Part shown: in pieces, positions 16,674 to 27,320 of the stretch
Layout: the number at the start of each line of letters is the position of its first letter
Numbering within the stretch: position 1 is the stretch's first letter
NCBI GenBank assembly: GCA_015501055.1
Contig: JADNYV010000401.1
Location: 1 to 31,655, forward strand
Direction of reading: 5' to 3'
From: Mucidula mucida
Lineage: Eukaryota; Basidiomycota; Agaricomycetes; Agaricales; Physalacriaceae
DNA length: 31,655 nucleotides
Program-made: the position numbers and the translations under genes
Notes under the pieces: model-generated
Told to the model about the DNA's origin: nothing
Databases searched by the model: none
Seen by the model: the letters and a program-made list of their open reading frames with translations, nothing else

Positions 16674-17088
16674 TATGGGCAAACCGTTGTCGCATCCATC
16701 TACGATTGAGCACCGACAGAGCTGGCGAGCTAATTGAGATGATAGCAGAGCCGATGTTATCCAAGTGGTTGTGAGAGCCGTATGGGAGCTGCGCCGTTAA
16801 TGCAAGCCACGGAAGCAGGTATGAGCTGAACTGCGAAGCGAATAAACTCATGCTAAATGGTTTAGGTTCCGAACCGCATTGCTCCAGGCAAAGTGGATAA
16901 GTGAACCCTACCACTTGGCTCGCATTGGTCGCAAGATTCCCGTACAGATCAGTACCGCCCCTTCGCCAGAGAGATTCGTCGTTCTGTATTGTACGTAGAC
17001 AGGATACAAAGTCGGTCGCTGCGTGAACGAGTGTGCCGAAGCACAGATGTAACACTGCAGTGAAGGTGAGATATCGGCGAGGGAGCAT

Positions 17089-17803
17089 TGAAACAGACGC
17101 TTACATTCCCTCACATTGAACCACACTTTATATGCGAGGTATTGTTTGTCCAACACACCAAGCAAGTGTTCTGATACTTATCACAAAAGCCGCCCTTACA
17201 ATGAATGGTTATCACCAATCGCCACAGCCCGAGTCCGCTTGAAAAGGAATGATAGACTGACCGTGCTTGACAGTGTCCTTCATACAGAAACAGGGCACAT
17301 GGACAAAATGCCAGCGACACAATGTGGGCGATGCACACTCAAGAGTCAATAGAGTTGAATGATAGGTTACGCAAGGACGTTCCGAGATTCCGTTCTTCAT
17401 GTCCATTATGTCTGTCACTTTAGTGGTGGCGTCAAGTGGCAGTGAACACGGCTTCGTTGTACCCGACCTCGTATTCGAGGTTCAATATGACACAGCAGCA
17501 GTCCATAGACAGATAACAGGCCATGATGACCGATGACTCCCAGACTAGCGCGTGAGGGCATTTTAAATACCAAGTCGATAGAAGATGGCCAGAAAGGAAC
17601 AGAAAGAGAACTAGTGAAGCACCGGTATCTCGAGCTACGCCAATCATTTCCCATGAGATGGTGGCCAAAAAGGAAGGTTAACAAACCTTTATGTTTGTTT
17701 CTTTCTCCGAGTTCGCCGACGATCGTGATCGTCGACTGACAGCCATGATGTCGTTGGAACCAACAGCTCCCCAATTCCAATCGTCTCTCTCCTTTTCACC
17801 ACG
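17089..17803. other. Gene-free divergent interval
   Basis: About 715 nt between the membrane pseudogene (minus) and the START-like gene (plus). Several open frames of 60-120 codons overlap here on both strands, but none shows a motif or a start with support. It presumably contains both promoters. Confidence 0.4.
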
Positions 17804-18403
17804 ATGACTACCTCAGTATCCGGGCCAGGCTTTACACCAAATTTCACTGCGACCCACACCGTCGTACTCGACCACCCGATAGACAAAGTCTTTGTTATCA
17901 TTGGCACAAGCGAAGGCCACGAACGCGTCTGTCGTCTTTCGTCTCTGTGCACCGCGTTCGAGCTCCTCAAGAATGACACTGTGGCACTTCCTGGCGATGC
18001 AGTGCTCTCGGAGTCACATGTACGCCAGGTGGACTTGTCAGAAGGCGGGCTTCCACGGCAGTACTTCAAAATGACGGAGACGGTGTCGACGTTCATGATC
18101 AAGACGAATGTCCACCTCGAGGGGACCCTCACTTGGGATGAGAAGAGAAAAGAGGCACTGTATGAGTCTATCGCACCAGCCAACGGCATCACCGTTTGGA
18201 AACTCCGGCAGTTTGAGGATCTGGAAGGGAATAAGACGCGGGTTATAGAAACAATTCAAGGACATTGCCCCGCGTTGTTGAGGCGTATAGTGGAAGGACA
18301 GACGCGTAAAGGTCATACGTAAGTTTTTAATAACTTCCTAGGTGTTTGTAACTGACGAGTCGGATTCAGAGCGCACATGGAATTGTATCACACTCTTTTC
18401 TGA
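17804..18403 (+). CDS. START/SRPBCC-like protein, 182 aa (putative)
   Basis: The exact role is unknown. Exon 1 is 17804-18318 and exon 2 is 18370-18403, joined across a 51-nt intron (18319-18369). Splicing replaces an early stop by the tail GHTAHMELYHTLF. The pattern starts with a beta strand (TATHTVVLDHPIDKVFVIIG), continues with an acidic and basic middle (FKMTETVSTFM, VHLEGTLTWDEKR), and a strand pair (GITVWKLRQFED, KTRVIETIQGHCP). It ends in a long C-terminal helix (LLRRIVEGQTRKGHTAHMELY). This beta-rich sheet wrapped on a C-terminal helix suits the SRPBCC/START-like fold, which binds lipids or other hydrophobic ligands. No signal peptide or membrane segment is seen. The fold call is inference; that this is a gene is well supported by the intron and the long open frame. 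Confidence 0.72.
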
Positions 18404-19013
18404 ATACGTGAGCACCGTCGCGAATGCCGCTACTATATTCTTATCTCGTTTTGGGCAGATATACCTCTTCTGGCGGTTCGTATTATACCATACAAGTGTC
18501 CGGAATTGTCAGTACACCCCATAATGATATGATGATTTCATCCCGCTGTCATGTCTCTTGTCGGTTGCATCTGAACATCTCATCTGGCTTCACCTACTGC
18601 CGCGCCGTCATATTATCATTGGGACAACACAAGCATCCGCTCCGCCGCTTCCAGGTGTACACAAGCAGCAAAGACTGTTCCCGCTTGCAAGTGTTTCCTG
18701 ACATCTGGCATAATAACGTTCGCGCTTGGGAGTTGTTCTCGTACATTGCGACGCGATCTTTCCCTTGTACGCGCCGCCATTCTCTCGAGATTGAAGCCAG
18801 CTGCCCTCACCCGGACAGATCGTGGATCCCTCGCGAATCGTGATCGCCTCACCACCGCCAATCGGCTGTACGAGGATCGTTTCTTCCCCACTCATGTGCG
18901 CCCGCCCACGCCACCCACCTATGAAACAATTTTTCCTCCTAATTCCAAGTCGCTTAGCCTTTCCTGAAACGCACCGCTTATCCAGCCCCGCCCGTGGAGG
19001 ACCTATAAAACCT
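18404..19013. other. Intergenic region upstream of the chitin deacetylase
   Basis: About 600 nt with no supported gene. A minus-strand frame from 18895 to 18608 (95 codons with ATG) is the best candidate, but its content is not recognisable and it lies divergent to the deacetylase promoter. Confidence 0.4.
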
Positions 19014-19140
19014 CGCGCTAAATCGCTCTTTCTTCCTTACCAGCCTCCTTCTTTTTCTCTTCCTCTTTACCTTTTTCTTCTCTGCGTACTTGCGGCTTTC
19101 TTCTTCATTTCTCTTTCACGCCCCAAGTAACCTATACCTT
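19014..19140 (+). promoter_or_regulatory. TATA box and pyrimidine-rich leader of the chitin deacetylase gene
   Basis: TATAAAA at 19014-19020 is followed by a CT-rich stretch to about 19140, just before the ATG at 19152. This combination is typical of strongly transcribed fungal genes, where the transcription start falls inside or next to the CT tract. Confidence 0.65.
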
Positions 19141-19151
19141 TTTTCTCTACG

Positions 19152-20341
19152 ATGTTCACTCTCTTCGGTGCGACTATCTCATTCACTTTGGCGGCGCTCG
19201 TCTCTGGCTCTGCGGTGCCCATGCGCAGACAAGCTGGGCAAGCCGTCATGAGCTGCTCTGTCCCAAACACGGCTGCCATAACCTTTGTACGTCTTTCCTA
19301 CTTCTTTTCCCTGAGCCCCGCCAAATTGACCTGTTCTGTAAAGGACGACGGCCCGTTCACATGGACACGCGAAATCGTGGACATGCTCGATGCCAAAGGC
19401 GCCAAGGGGACTTTCTTCGTTAGTACGTGCGCTTCATCTGCTCGATTATCGCGTATTCTTGAACGCTGTCGTAGATGGACACAACTTCGAGTGCATATAT
19501 GGCCAGGAGGCGAGCGACCATATTAGATATGCGTATGGCAAGGGACATCAGATTGGTTCGCATACTTGGGGGCACAAGAACTTGGCGTCTATTTTGCGGC
19601 AGGAAGGTGTGTAGATTGTCGTCTCTTTACCCACATTATGGAGTTAACCACAATGATAGTGGAGAGCGAGATGACTGGCGTTGACCGTGAGTCCTATATA
19701 CCATGACGAGGAGAAACTGTGGATATCTAACGTCCATTCAAGAGGCCCTCGAGCGCATAATCGGAGCTTCGCCCGCTATGATGCGTCCTCGTACGTCCCC
19801 GCTTTTCCTTTCCTCTACCACAACCATCTAATGCCACATAGCTTTCGGTGCTTACAACGACGACGTCCTCTCCGTCGCCGCAGCGCACAACCAAGTCGTC
19901 GTTATTTGGGATTTTGAGTACGCGTCTCCCCTCCTCTTCACCTCTATAGAAATCTCAATGTTTCTCCGCACACAGCTCACAAGACTCCGCCGGTGCACCC
20001 GCGGGACAAAGCAATGCCATGTACGACGGCCTCGTCGGTCGCCGCCCCGGATCGATCTTGACGCTCAACCATGAAACTTATGGTGCGTCCAAATCTTTTT
20101 CTCAAAGACACGGCGTATGCTCACCCAACTGTAGAATCGACCGTCCGTGAGGTCCTGCCGCACGCCATCGATACTCTCCAGGCCGCTGGGTACAGGCTCG
20201 TCACCGTTGCCGAGTGCTTGGGCCTGGAGGCATACACCAAGGTCGGCGCTCCCGGAACGCCAGATGTATGTACTTTTTCTGTGGCGGATAGGTGTCTTGA
20301 CTGACTTTAGATGGGTTGTATAGGCTTCCTGGACATGTTAA
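19152..20341 (+). CDS. Secreted chitin/polysaccharide deacetylase (CE4, NodB domain)
   Basis: CE4 enzymes remove acetyl groups from chitin or chitin oligomers, either in the fungal wall or outside. Nine exons: 19152-19286, 19344-19422, 19475-19606, 19660-19686, 19743-19790, 19842-19917, 19976-20082, 20135-20265, 20324-20341; 250 residues. A signal peptide (FTLAALVSGSA) is followed by the five NodB motifs, all intact. Motif 1 is TFDDGP, with the catalytic base and metal aspartates. Motif 2 is SHTWGH, with the two metal histidines. Motif 3 is RPPFGAYN. Motif 4 is VIWDFDSQD. Motif 5 is ILTLNHET. The protein ends in ASWTC, as in many fungal deacetylases. There is no GPI signal and no chitin-binding domain. 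It is compact, as secreted Agaricomycete forms often are. TATA and a CT-rich leader suggest high expression. Confidence 0.93.
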
Positions 20342-21665
20342 AGCGCCGACGCCAGTTTATGATTCGACTTTTGTTATTATTATTCTTACACCTTTATGGG
20401 GAGTTACAGATTTAGAGTAGTAGTTGTTGACAGCTCAATTTACGATTTTCATGCTGGTCAATGTGTTCGCTGAAGCGCCTAAGACTCAGTGATTATCATC
20501 GCTCAAAATTGTGCCTAGGTACTTATTCCAAGGATTCTCCCCTTACACATATATCTGGAAAACGTCATCTTTGAGGCGTTGTGCATGTTAAGAAGGTTGG
20601 ATGGGGACTTACTTACTGCTATTGATTTCAGAGTCGCCGCAGCAACCTGACAAAACGCTCAATCACTTGGTAACGTCGAGGCTGGCTCACCACAATCACA
20701 ATCTGCGCATTCCACGCATATTTCGACGCAGGCCTCCATTGGGAGCAGGACCTCAGGCTGGGGTGCATGCTCTGTTCATGGCAACGTGCATATATGTCTT
20801 TGGGGAGGCAGTGCACTTTCAGTCTGATGAAGCGGCCAGTTCATTCCGTTCTTTTTCGTTCATGTGCACGATTGTTTGAGGAACTGTTCGTATAGTACGG
20901 CGTGTCTCCGAAGTTGTGTGACACTGACGATTGACCCAGCTACGCCGAAAATTCCACAGGTCTATGGTGGATCTCGACGATTAGCAAGCCTATGTAGTAT
21001 TCAATCAATTCAAGCTAACAATTACGGTGCGAGGTCCCCGCCCCCAGAACTCCTTCAAGCGAGCCCGCAGAACCCGCATGCAGCGGCAGACAAGAGCCCT
21101 TTGAAATAAAGAAAAAAGTTATGGGTGTCTGGGACACCTACTTGATAATTTCCCGGGGCTCTCTTGCGCTGCTGCACAGTCAAGCTTTTCTTGACACGAC
21201 AACCAGATAAAATTGTTGTGAGCCAACACAGTGTGTACTCCGGCTGGTGGAGACGACGCCGGAGATGGTCAGCCAAGAGTCACTCCGGCGAGGCAACGAG
21301 AGGCGTCTGTGTTAGGATTCACGTTCATCAGGTTCATAGCACTCTTGTATGTCTCGCTTATGTTATATGTACACGCGTAGCACGGGTGTTATAGGTACAC
21401 AGGCTCCAAATGTACACCTTGTCTGAAGACCACCATCATGTCTGCGCGGCTAGCCGAGTCCGCATACCTACACTCTCAATCCTGTCATACACCGCTGAGG
21501 ATTCGCGGGCGGCACGATGTTCAAAATTGGGGCGTAACCCGGCTGACCATACCTATCCGACGGAGAGATTGACGCGAAACTCTCAGGTGACCGCGATGTT
21601 AGCAAATGCTGCGTCAGCCTCTCGACCCATCGATTAATTTGAAAACATAGTTCCTACCGTTCAGC
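20342..21665. other. Long gene-free stretch
   Basis: About 1.3 kb between the chitin deacetylase and the GST, both on plus. Short open frames exist on both strands but none has a motif or a convincing splice pattern. It likely holds the 3' flank of one gene and the promoter of the next. Confidence 0.45.
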
Positions 21666-22465
21666 ATGTCGTCGAGCGCATCGTTAACGCTGTATGATTT
21701 CCCCTCGAAATTGCCAAAGCAGCCATGGTCGCCCAATACGTGGAAAACACGGTGCCATCGTTTTTCATGACGCGATGGTTGCATTCACTGATTCCCTGTA
21801 GATATGCGTTGAACTACAAAGGACCACCATACCAAACCGTTTGGGTGGAACACCCAGAGCTCGCGGACCTGTACAAGAAGAACGGAGTTGAAGCTTGCGA
21901 GACCAGGAATGGAAGCCCATACTATACACTTCCACTACTTCATGACGCTTCCACTGGAAAGTTCGTCTCAGACTCGACGGCGATTGCAAAGTATTTGGAA
22001 GCGACGTACCCAGATACACCGCGTCTCTTTCCTGAAGGTTCCCTGCCCATCCTTGCGCGGTTCCGGGATGAACTCAAAGACAAGCTCGGGAACCTGAGGT
22101 TTTTCGCCTACCCAAAGGCGTACACGATCTTGAACCCGAGCAGCGCCGAATACTTCCGCCGCGCGCGGGAGCTCGAGTTTGGGAAACGGCTGGAAGATGT
22201 TCCGCCGACGGGGGAGGAAAGGGTAAAAGAATGGGAAAAGATCAAAGCGGGAATGGGAGACGTGGCTGGATGGATGAAGAAGGACGGCAAATTCTTCTTG
22301 GGGGACACGCTCTGCTATGCAGACATTCTAGCGGCCAGTTACTTGATGTGGGTCAGGGTTCTCTTTGGTAAAGACAGTGAGGAGTGGGCGAACATTACGA
22401 CTTGGCAAGATGGGCGGTGGGCGACGTTTATGAAGGACATGGAAAAGTACGAAACTGTTGTATAA
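21666..22465 (+). CDS. Etherase-like glutathione S-transferase (GTE / UstS-like), 249 aa
   Basis: Members of this fungal class resemble bacterial beta-etherases (LigE/LigF) and are thought to conjugate or reduce aromatic and other small compounds with glutathione. Exon 1 is 21666-21751 and exon 2 is 21802-22465, with a 50-nt intron. The N-terminal thioredoxin-like domain starts LTLYDFPSKLPKQPWSPNTW, where the serine of SPN is the probable catalytic residue. It continues with VWVEHPELADLYKKNG, YTLPLLHD and the glutathione-binding SDSTAIAKYLEATYPDT. The helical C-terminal domain has FGKRLEDVPP and FFLGDTLCYADILAASYLMW, with the N-capping motif. The ATG at 21666 was chosen because it gives the complete first strand; the downstream ATG at 21725 lies in exon 1 in another frame and reads through the intron. 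No signal peptide is present, so it is cytosolic. Confidence 0.9.
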
Positions 22466-22594
22466 GGACTCGATTATTGGGCAATTGTCGTTACGGCAGT
22501 GGCCGAAATAGCCCGCCGTCATGTGATGCGCCCACAAACGCGAAATCCAACCAATTATGTCAGCAGCCAACTCACCTCTTGACCGCATTCCAAC

Positions 22595-24747
22595 ATGTTC
22601 AAAGCCATCCTTCCCGCGAAAAGGATGGTCTCCTCAGACTTTACGATGATGACGCCACTAGACACGACAATCAACGACAAGGAAAATCAGCCAGGCGCTA
22701 CCAAGAACTCGCGTCCGTCAGCTACGACCACAAAGAGCTTCATTCAAGCATACGAAAAGAAGAAAAAGTCCGACTCCAAAGCCTATGAGCAGTCGGAGGC
22801 GCTAGCAGGACCGGAAACCAACCAAGCATTTGACAAGCTTTTGGTGCGTTTACTAGTTCGCGGCAGAGGAAGCTTCCTAATCATGATTCCCTCAGGATGA
22901 TCTCCAAATTCCATCTACTTTACGTCCAAAACTTGCGGGAATGGACTCAACAGTCAAGGCAGCCATGCTCAAATCATCGCATGTGTTGGCCTTGAAGCCT
23001 TCTCCGACCGAAATGGTTATAAACCAACCCCTCACCCCCCGCTCTTTAGCACTTAGGCGAACGCGGAGCACCGAATCCCTCAGCTCACCTCGCCCGGGGC
23101 AATCCATTTTGGAAGAACTGCGCCCACCTGTTCGACCATTTGCTCCTCCACCACAATTGTCCTCACACCACAACTCATCACCTACTCCGCGAAAATCCAG
23201 CTCTCATACACGGGGCATGTCCTACGATGCCATGGCATCTCGCAGCAATCTATATCTGCCCATGTCTGCCTCGGTTACAGATTTAAACGAATTTTCTGGT
23301 GGTAATGCAAGGCCGGTCAAAGATAAGTACGGCACAATTGGGAAAAACATATCTGCTGCGCAGATAATTAGTACCCTCTCAAGCACGTCGACAACCAGAC
23401 TCGAGGTAGAAACTGTCAAGAAGTTGAGACTCTTATTGAGGAACGAGTCGGCGTCGTGAGTGCCATCTTCTTTCTCGACTGCGCCCAACTCATCTGCATT
23501 AAGGTGGTCCCAGGAATTTTTGAAGCTTGGAGGATACTCAACTCTTCTGACGCGTCTGAACGAGATTCTGGAGGTTGAGTGGAGGTTGGTTGACGAAACC
23601 TCAAGCGTATTCAATAACTGACATACCCCCACAGAGAGGAGCAACACGACGACCAAGTTCTACACGAATTACTTCGATGCTTCAAAGCGCTCTCGACATC
23701 TTCAATCGGTTGTTTTGCTCTCCGAAGCTCATGTCCCACCCCCTTTGTCCAACTCGTCGCGCTCTTGTATTCCGACAAGAAGCCTGGCGATGTCGCGACG
23801 CGACAGTTGATAGTCGATCTGCTCCTCATCCTTTTCGAGTTATACCCATCGTCTGCACTTCCTGCACATAGCAGTCCTCGTGGCCGACGTGAAGTCTGGG
23901 AGTCCACAACTGACTTGCAGCCCAGTAACCTCATCATTCTTCCGCCACCTCACAAGACGTTCTTTTCGCTCATTCGGGCGCTTTTATTAACGCCAGCGCC
24001 ACCTCCCGCTGAATGTCCTGCCGCTCCGGTCTCACCACATGCATTCATCGAATCCTTGCATAAACCAAGGATATACAAGACGTATCTGCAGGAACTTTCG
24101 GATGTCTGCAGGGATTACTTCTGGGTGTTCTGCCATCCGAACAACACCATCTGGGCATTATCTGAAACGGATGAGGGACGCGTCGAGAAACCAAGGGCGC
24201 CTGGAGGTATGACGGGCGGTGTCGAGTTTGAGGCTGTTGGATATTTTGTCAGCTTCGCTTTCCTCTTCCCTATCCAAGTTACTAACGCAGTCTCGTAGAC
24301 CACTCATTTACGGCTTATCAATGCGATAGCCAAGGTCGCTGAAGACCTCAACCTACCCAAGGACCACGATCTGTCAGCCTTCCGTCTACACTCAGACCTT
24401 TTCCTATCAGGCTTTGAGCGTATAATTCTGGTATGCTTCCGGTGCACACCCAATAAACTAGACCGAACTAATCTGTTCCACAGGTCTCGCGAAAGGCGTC
24501 TACGACGTATTATCCGACGCTTCATCTAGAACTTGCGCGGTATATCGCGTATGTCGGTCGTGCTGGATATGAGCTTCCGTGGGCGATCTCCAGAGTGCTT
24601 GGTGCGCCTCCGCCTGCGCTGGCGAAAACCCCGCTTCCTCCGGCGACTACTCCCAAGACGCCGACGCGGGCCTCGCCGAGCAAGCGCCGTGCGAGCAAGT
24701 TGCCGCCTCCGGGTTTCATGCTGGCGAAGAAGCTCGATCTAAAGTAA
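22595..24747 (+). CDS. Stand-alone formin-type GBD/FH3 (armadillo-like) protein, 632 aa
   Basis: The protein carries the Rho-GTPase-binding/FH3 region found at the N terminus of diaphanous-type formins, but no FH1 or FH2 follows, so it cannot itself nucleate actin. Six exons: 22595-22843, 22896-23455, 23504-23584, 23635-24247, 24299-24430, 24484-24747. Residues 1 to about 230 are low-complexity, serine- and proline-rich, with LTPRSLALRRTRSTESLSS. The helical domain starts near VETVKKLRLLLRNESASWSQ, with FLKLGGYSTLLTRLNEILEVEW, LHELLRCFKALSTS, FVQLVALLYSDKKPGDVATR and LIVDLLLILFELYPSS. It continues to the C terminus with RLINAIAKVAEDLN and FRLHSDLFLSGFERIIL. The tail is basic and proline-rich (PSKRRASKLPPPGF). 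A role in polarity or septation is inferred from the domain alone. All phases close. Confidence 0.8.
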
Positions 24748-25154
24748 TGATGGTAGATGTGGTGGATTGTGATGTACATGTATGGACCGGTCTTTTCTCA
24801 CTGATCTTGTTTGCTCGTTATGCTTGTCATGGTTTTCCTACATCTGTATTTATAGTGCATATGTCGGGTATACATATACCAAAATGTTGTTCGCTGTTCT
24901 GTGAAAGAAGACGGCTGTGCCCTTCAAGCGTTTAGAATGTCGCTAGCGGGTGTGTCCGGTCATGCATCTACCTCATGCTTCGACTATCATCTTCACATCA
25001 TCTAAAGTGTCGCTCTCCATAGCAGATCTGATTATACGACTCTAGCTGGATAATCACTTTTGTGCAGCACCCAATAAGGTTGCATTCCATTCTACTCGAC
25101 GAGTTGCATTCCGTACAACCCACGTTTTGTCTCACCCATACTATACTCGCCCCG
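24748..25154. other. Intergenic region before the Copia gag remnant
   Basis: About 400 nt. I looked for an LTR end, a primer-binding site or a target duplication next to the gag remnant and saw none. Confidence 0.4.
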
Positions 25155-25935
25155 ATGACGAAGTGCGACGATGAAGACTGGGAGGGTCTGAAGCTCACCC
25201 CAATCAGGGAAGACGGCTCGAACAACTATAGCGAGTTCAAATTGCGCGCGAAACTCGATCTCGCCGCGGCGGGCTACTGGCGCTCTGAATACCTTCCTTC
25301 AGCCGACAAAAACGCCCTCGCGCTCATCGTCCCCGCCTCCAAGCTTTACATCGTCTGCGTGGCAGCCCGTTAATCCTTTCATTGGGGTGTACATCCAGCA
25401 GCAGATGCTCGCGTTTCAGTGTGACGAGGAGGATCCAATAAGGTGGCGCGAGGTCATGGCGCAGCTCTACCATAAACTAACCCGAACTTGATGCCCGACA
25501 CCCCAGTTCGCTAAATACCTTGTCATGTTGATGCCGAGGTCGGATGCGTGGCGGTATTGTCGGGATTCTCTCCGTGCAAGGGTTTATGAGGGCGAGAGGA
25601 TGGGACAGCCGTTGTCGTCTGCGGATGTTTTTCCAGCGTTTGCGGCAGGAGGAGATTGAATTGAGGATCGCGCCTTGTATTGTCGCCATTGACGCGTTGG
25701 TCGTGCTGAGAAACGGCAGAACAGGCGCCCCGCTCCTTATAGCTCGAAGCAGCGTATAAGCTGCGAGAATGCGTACTGCGAGACCCCGGTCGGACATACC
25801 AAGGCCGACTGCTTCTCTTACGGAGGCGGCAAAGTTGGAAAGTACCCAGAGTCTTTCCGCGGGAAGAGAGACGTCCATCTTGCACCGGGCGCAAGAATTG
25901 CTGCACGACGGAAGCGGATTCTTGATTTTTCGCAG
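25155..25935 (+). mobile_element. Degenerate Ty1/Copia retrotransposon gag remnant
   Basis: The translated pieces follow the order of a Copia gag protein but in changing frames. From the ATG at 25155 comes the N-terminal block LKLTPIREDGSNNYSEFKLR with LDLAAAGYW. After a frame change near 25355 come WQPVNPFIGVYIQQQML and RWREVMAQLYHKL. A TGA at 25490 is followed by QFAKYLVMLMPRSDAWRYCR and GQPLSSADVF, then in another frame RQEEIELRIAP.IVA.DALVV. The last block is a zinc-knuckle-like stretch (C.N.YCETPVGHTKADCFS) and GGGKVGKYPESFRGKRDVHL. No protease, integrase or reverse transcriptase follows, and no LTRs are visible. It is an old, non-functional fragment. Confidence 0.8.
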
Positions 25936-26181
25936 GCAAAAACAATAAATAGGCAATTGAAGTGACTTTCGAAAAGGTCTTATTTCAAAACTATGGACCT
26001 ATTGGCGTGCACTCATTTAAGACTGAACCTCTCCACTCGTCATCGTGTACTTAGCAATACTGTATATGACTCTTGGATTTTCCTGGACGCCACATACTTA
26101 GTAGTGGCGTGGCTGCAGCAATATCGAGTAGGAGACTTGCCCCAAGTAAATGGACGTATAGTATTAGTACAGCAAAGTGAA

Positions 26182-27320
26182 CTATGACGCTGAAGAGACT
26201 TCATATGGGACGGACGTCTCCTTCTCTTCAGGCAAGGCCAGTGCCTCTTCGACTGCTTTTGGAGTAAGTGGCGGCGGAAGCGCGGTCGCCTTCCAACCAG
26301 TTCGGAAGGACGCGATGCCTGTCAAGAGACACAAAGCGTCGACCACTACCGAGTTTTTTATAAAGCCCTTCTCCGTTGACCTACAGGCAAATATGATGAG
26401 TAGCCAAAACTGAAAAAAAGACGCGGAGCGTACCAATGCAAAGCCAGAGGTAAATTCGCCGTATTGAGTACGAGTTCACTCCAATACGAGTCCCACCGCT
26501 TGCTCAGCTCTTGCTTTTCCACTTCTGTCGGCGCGGTGCCCTTGGCCTTGCGCAGCGTGCGCTGGCGCATCAACAACAACTTTCTATCCTCCTGCAGATG
26601 TGCAAACTGAAGAACGACGTAGAGTGCCCAGAAGCGGACGGACCACATTCCCAATGCACCCGGCTTGAGCGTGATACTCTTCCTGGAGAACGGCAAGGAA
26701 AAGGATGATGGGATAATTTCACGTGAAGTGAGGTAGCTCAAATGCTCGAGGGGGTAGTAGCCGAGCATAGACCAGCCCTGTAATCGTTCAACGTTCAAGA
26801 GATGACGCGTCTGAGGCGCTTTCCGTTCCAAGGCGATTAGCCATTGAAATATGGGCAGGAGTCCTACGCGAGTCTAAGTGCCGATCGCTAACGATAATGT
26901 TACGCCTTGCTTACCCCAGATTCTCCACAATGTCCGGGAATCGCTGATCAGCTTGGCAAATTTGGATAGTCCGACTGCAGTATCGCTTGTGGGTAGCTTT
27001 CTCAGTCCAGCACGGCATTGCAGGCGCGCCCGGAGGTTCAAGAGTGGGACGAGAAGCTGGAGCGTGTATTGCAGGACCTGTAAGTTCTGGAGTCGACAAA
27101 ACGAATCTGGGAGATAAGCTATGGGCGAACCATAAAGAATTTGCTGCGACGCCGTCAGAAATGTATGTTGATTTCGCAGTGAATACACGTACTCGCTTCC
27201 ACTCCATGTTCCCAAGTATCGGATGAGGTGGTCAAGAGTTTCAGAAGGGGGTACCAGCGAGAACGAGCCCAGTATCGAGTCTGTCAGTCTTGCAACGGTA
27301 AAGGGCTTGGAAAGAGACAT
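26182..27320 (-). CDS. PEX11: Peroxisomal membrane protein PEX11 family, 310 aa
   Basis: Pex11 proteins elongate and help divide peroxisomes by bending the membrane. Four minus-strand exons: 27320-27189, 27086-26915, 26863-26434, 26380-26182. The N-terminal helix region reads TLDHLIRYLGTWSGSEYNLQ. Then come VLQYTLQLLVPLLNLRARLQ, AVGLSKFAKLISDSRTLWRI, WGLLPIFQWLIALERK and LLNVERLQGWSMLGYYPLEH, all in family order. The C-terminal part has a membrane segment near WSVRFWALYVVLQFAHL, a basic loop (LMRQRTLRKAKG), a second hydrophobic part (VVVDALCLLTGIASF) and an acidic tail. Intron 1 (27188-27087, 102 nt) is a multiple of three and stop-free, so an unspliced product with 34 extra residues is possible. 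The head-to-head neighbour is COQ9, with 459 nt between starts. Which Pex11 paralog this is cannot be told here. Confidence 0.85.

Larger units (their letters stand above)
14837..17088 (-). pseudogene. Multi-pass membrane protein of a large basidiomycete family, disrupted by a MITE, a stop codon and a frameshift
   Basis: The family is large in Agaricomycetes and its function is unknown. Reading on the minus strand: exon A 17088 to 16676 has a signal peptide (LTFTAVLHLCFGTLVHA), DFVSCLRTIQND, GGTDLYGN, LCLEQCG and FSSYLLPWLALTAQLPYG, ending at RRWMRQRFAH. A 269-bp element (16405-16673) interrupts it here. Exon B 16402-15911 continues the same protein with NKHNAV, QSPVRI, LASLVVLPEND.WW, TM segments and CAWVWML. 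It carries one in-frame TAG at 16355-16353. Exon C 15859-15341 includes SRAVNDV, NRRG and, in a shifted frame after about 15445, ITLAAIGGLFVQWATTGSA. Exon D 15284-14837 has YDNCYCGCAVLG and two TM helices. Introns of 51 and 56 nt are still canonical. With insertion, stop and frameshift together, I consider it a pseudogene, fairly young because splice sites and most codons survive. Confidence 0.82.

Noticed and set aside
18608..18895. 95-codon minus-strand ORF (MSGEETILVQPIGG...) upstream of the chitin deacetylase
   Set aside because: It starts with ATG and has a plausible first half, but a second plausible stretch lies in another frame with no room for an intron, and no family is recognisable. 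Not enough support for a gene.
7218..20341. Secondary metabolite cluster joining alcohol oxidase, START-like protein and GST
   Set aside because: There is no backbone synthase, no P450 and no cluster-type regulator in the window, and housekeeping genes lie in between.
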